Below are positions 40,724 to 42,469 of a stretch of 42,469 nt of DNA, in pieces (the first letter of the stretch is position 1; each line of letters begins with the position of its first letter). Origin of the DNA: Gemmatimonadota bacterium (GTDB lineage: Bacteria; Gemmatimonadota; Gemmatimonadetes; Longimicrobiales; Gaopeijiaceae); the NCBI GenBank assembly GCA_022563405.1, contig JADFNK010000011.1, positions 1-42,469 of the forward strand, read 5' to 3'. The notes below the pieces were generated by a model. That model was not told where the DNA came from. It was given only the letters and a program-made list of their open reading frames with translations, and made no database searches. The position numbers were made by a program, and so were the translations under genes.

Positions 40724-41497
40724 ATGGTAAAGAACATTACTGGAAGAGGAACTAACCAGGTGGTGAAAATAGACGCCAGTGGCATTCTCTATCGGGAGCT
40801 TAATGCCCGCCTTAGAGAGTTAGTGGCTAACGGTACCCAGAAGATTGAGCTTCATAATGTTTATGGGCAGAGATATATTGGCACTGATTTAGATAGGCCA
40901 GTGGAGATTGATATATTCGGCACTCCCGGCAACGACCTGGGAGCGTTTATGGACGGACCCAAAATTACCGTTCACGGTAATGCTCAGGATGGCTGTGGGA
41001 ATACCATGAATAATGGAGAAATAGTTATCCACGGTCACGCTGGAGACATTCTTGGTTTGTCAGCCAGAGGCGGCAAAATCTTTGTCAGAGAGGATGTTGG
41101 CTATCGGGCCGGCATCCATATGAAGGAATATGAAAATAAGAAGTCGGTAGTCGTCATTGGCGGCACTGCCCAGGATTTCCTTGGTGAGTACATGGCTGGT
41201 GGCATTATGATTGTATTAGGTCTAAATCTCAATAAAGGAGGACATCATAAAGCTAAGTTTATTGGCACTGGAATGCATAATGGCGTGATTTACCTGAGGG
41301 GAAATGTTGAGGGTTATCAATTAGGTAAAGAAGTAGGTGTTGCTGAGTTGGAGAAAGAAGACCGCCAGATTTTAAAAAAACTTGTCGGCGAGTTTGCCTC
41401 CCATTTTGACTATAACACCGAGGAAATATTAAAACACCGGTTTATTAAACTATTCCCCCTCTGGCTCCGACCCTATGGTAGACTTTATACTTATTAA
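40724..41497 (+). CDS. Glutamate synthase GXGXG-domain protein (GltB domain 3 type)
   Basis: The 257-aa protein is a stand-alone GXGXG beta-helix domain, as in archaeal-type split glutamate synthases and FwdC: GTPGNDLGAFMDGPKITVHGNAQDGCGNTMNNGEIVIHGHAGDILGLSARGGKIFVREDVGYRAGIHMKE, then GEYMAGGIMIVLGL and GTGMHNGVIYLRGNV. It has an unrelated C-terminal tail (LKKLVGEFASHFDYN). It starts 1 base after the glutamate synthase fragment and precedes glutamine synthetase, so together they would form a GS-GOGAT ammonia-assimilation operon. Confidence 0.85.
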   Translation: MVKNITGRGTNQVVKIDASGILYRELNARLRELVANGTQKIELHNVYGQRYIGTDLDRPVEIDIFGTPGNDLGAFMDGPKITVHGNAQDGCGNTMNNGEIVIHGHAGDILGLSARGGKIFVREDVGYRAGIHMKEYENKKSVVVIGGTAQDFLGEYMAGGIMIVLGLNLNKGGHHKAKFIGTGMHNGVIYLRGNVEGYQLGKEVGVAELEKEDRQILKKLVGEFASHFDYNTEEILKHRFIKLFPLWLRPYGRLYTY

Positions 41498-41510
41498 AAA
41501 GGAGGTAAAA

Positions 41511-42469
41511 ATGGCAAGCAGAAGCAGGGAAGAAGGCAAGGAATATGTCATCAATATGGCTAAGGAGCACAGGGTCAAATTCATCAGGCTGTGGTTCACC
41601 GACATCTTGGGCATTTTGAAGAGCTTTGCCATCACCGTGGAAGAACTGGAAGGCGCTCTGGAAGACGGGATGGGTTTTGATGGCTCCTCAATTGAGGGGT
41701 ATGCCCGCATTGATGAAAGTGATATGATAGCTATGCCTGACCCCGATACTTTCCGACTACTTCCGTGGAGACCAAGAGAGCAACAGGCGGTAGCCCGAAT
41801 GTACTGCGACATCTTAAAGCCTGGCGGTGAGCCTTTTGACGGCGACCCAAGGTATGTCTTGAAGAAAAACCTGAAACGGGCAGCAGATATGGGTTATACT
41901 TTCTATGTAGGACCAGAGCTGGAGTACTTCTACTTTCAAGATTCGAAGGGCACGGAGCCCCTGGATGCGGGGGGTTACTTCGATATGACGCCTTTAGACG
42001 CTGCCACTGACCTGAGGCGGGAAACAGTTCTTATCCTGGAGGAGATGGAAATTGGCGTTGAGTATTCTCACCATGAGGTTGCCGCCAGTCAGCATGAAAT
42101 AGACATGAGGTACACCGATGCTCTGACCATGGCAGATAGTGTGATGACTTACCGTTTAGTGGTCAAAGAAGTAGCCCTAAAGCACGGGGTTTATGCCACC
42201 TTTATGCCTAAGCCGGTTTTCGGCATTAACGGTAGCGGCATGCATGTGCACCAGTCGCTTTTCAAGGGTGATAGAAATGCCTTCTTTGACAAGAATGATG
42301 AATATTATCTCTCCAAGGTAGCCAAGTACTATATAGCCGGACTACTCAAGCATGCTCCTGAAATTACAGCCATTACCAATCAGTGGATTAACTCCTATAA
42401 GCGGCTTGTTGCCGGCTACGAAGCACCGGTATACATTTCTTGGGCACGGCGAAACCGCTCTGACCTTAT
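41511..42469 (+). CDS. glnA: Glutamine synthetase type I, 3' end cut by the window
   Basis: Glutamine synthetase makes glutamine from glutamate, ammonia and ATP. The start ATG 41511 has GGAGG at 41501-41505. The 319 visible residues include FTDILGILKSFAITVEELE, GFDGSSIEGYARIDESDM, the metal/substrate motif PELEYFYF, HHEVAASQHEID and NGSGMHVHQSLF, and NSYKRLVAGYEAPVYISWARRNRSDL near the end. The usual Pro in the NSYKRLVPG motif is Ala here. The remaining about 120 residues lie beyond the window. Confidence 0.95.
   Translation, partial: MASRSREEGKEYVINMAKEHRVKFIRLWFTDILGILKSFAITVEELEGALEDGMGFDGSSIEGYARIDESDMIAMPDPDTFRLLPWRPREQQAVARMYCDILKPGGEPFDGDPRYVLKKNLKRAADMGYTFYVGPELEYFYFQDSKGTEPLDAGGYFDMTPLDAATDLRRETVLILEEMEIGVEYSHHEVAASQHEIDMRYTDALTMADSVMTYRLVVKEVALKHGVYATFMPKPVFGINGSGMHVHQSLFKGDRNAFFDKNDEYYLSKVAKYYIAGLLKHAPEITAITNQWINSYKRLVAGYEAPVYISWARRNRSDL

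Noticed and set aside
1-42469. CRISPR array, insertion sequence or prophage
   Set aside because: No regularly spaced repeats, transposase motifs or phage structural genes were seen; the two tandem repeats are only 2-3 units.

Overview
The window is a high-GC bacterial chromosome segment (about 1-39,440) built around the replication origin. Attached at its right end are two short pieces that look foreign (about 39,440-40,385 and 40,385-42,469). The main segment has the classic origin order on the minus strand (rpmH, rnpA, yidD, yidC, mnmE, acylphosphatase, mnmG, parA, parB). dnaA and dnaN run the other way on the plus strand. Two perfect parS sites lie beside parAB, and a DnaA-box/AT-rich region lies between dnaA and dnaN. 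The gene content (NTP-type TLC transporter, DUF4395 protein, LytM peptidase with bactofilin after parB, M14 carboxypeptidase, zinc-ribbon protein) and protein style suggest Gemmatimonadota or a close relative. This is an inference from protein character, not from a marker-gene tree.

Left part (1-15,450): a small membrane protein, a DUF4395 membrane protein, dihydrolipoyl dehydrogenase (E3), LemA and a nucleotide transporter. A tight operon follows: lipoyl synthase, pyruvate dehydrogenase E1 alpha, E1 beta and E2. Then come a LOG-family nucleotide hydrolase, a zinc-ribbon membrane protein overlapping a secreted M14 carboxypeptidase, and a NIF3-family protein.

Origin part (14,837-27,961): bactofilin, LytM peptidase, ParB and ParA form one minus-strand unit. 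A 626-bp stretch without an intact gene, which holds both parS sites, separates parA from mnmG where many bacteria carry rsmG. The tRNA-modification pair MnmE/MnmG, the membrane insertase set YidC/YidD, RNase P protein and L34 follow, then dnaA, oriC and dnaN.

Right part (27,983-39,440): pyrE, a hotdog thioesterase, a PAS-GAF-PAS protein without an output domain, a molybdate transporter with ModA fused to ModB plus ModC, and a coupled three-gene lipid operon (serine-palmitoyltransferase-like enzyme, acetoacetate-decarboxylase-like protein, lipid kinase). After these come tRNA-Asn, a Wza-type export lipoprotein, small uncharacterised ORFs and the N-terminal half of a membrane sensor.

End part: at about 39,440 the membrane sensor is cut off and runs into an oppositely oriented, C-terminally cut, Thr/Pro-rich lipoprotein. 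At about 40,385 an unknown short ORF is joined in frame to the C-terminal end of a glutamate synthase FMN domain, followed by a glutamate synthase GXGXG-domain protein and glutamine synthetase. Lower GC, different protein style and two broken genes at each join suggest an assembly chimera with Chloroflexota-like (Dehalococcoidia-like) DNA. Conclusions about gene neighbourhood should not cross 39,440 or 40,385.
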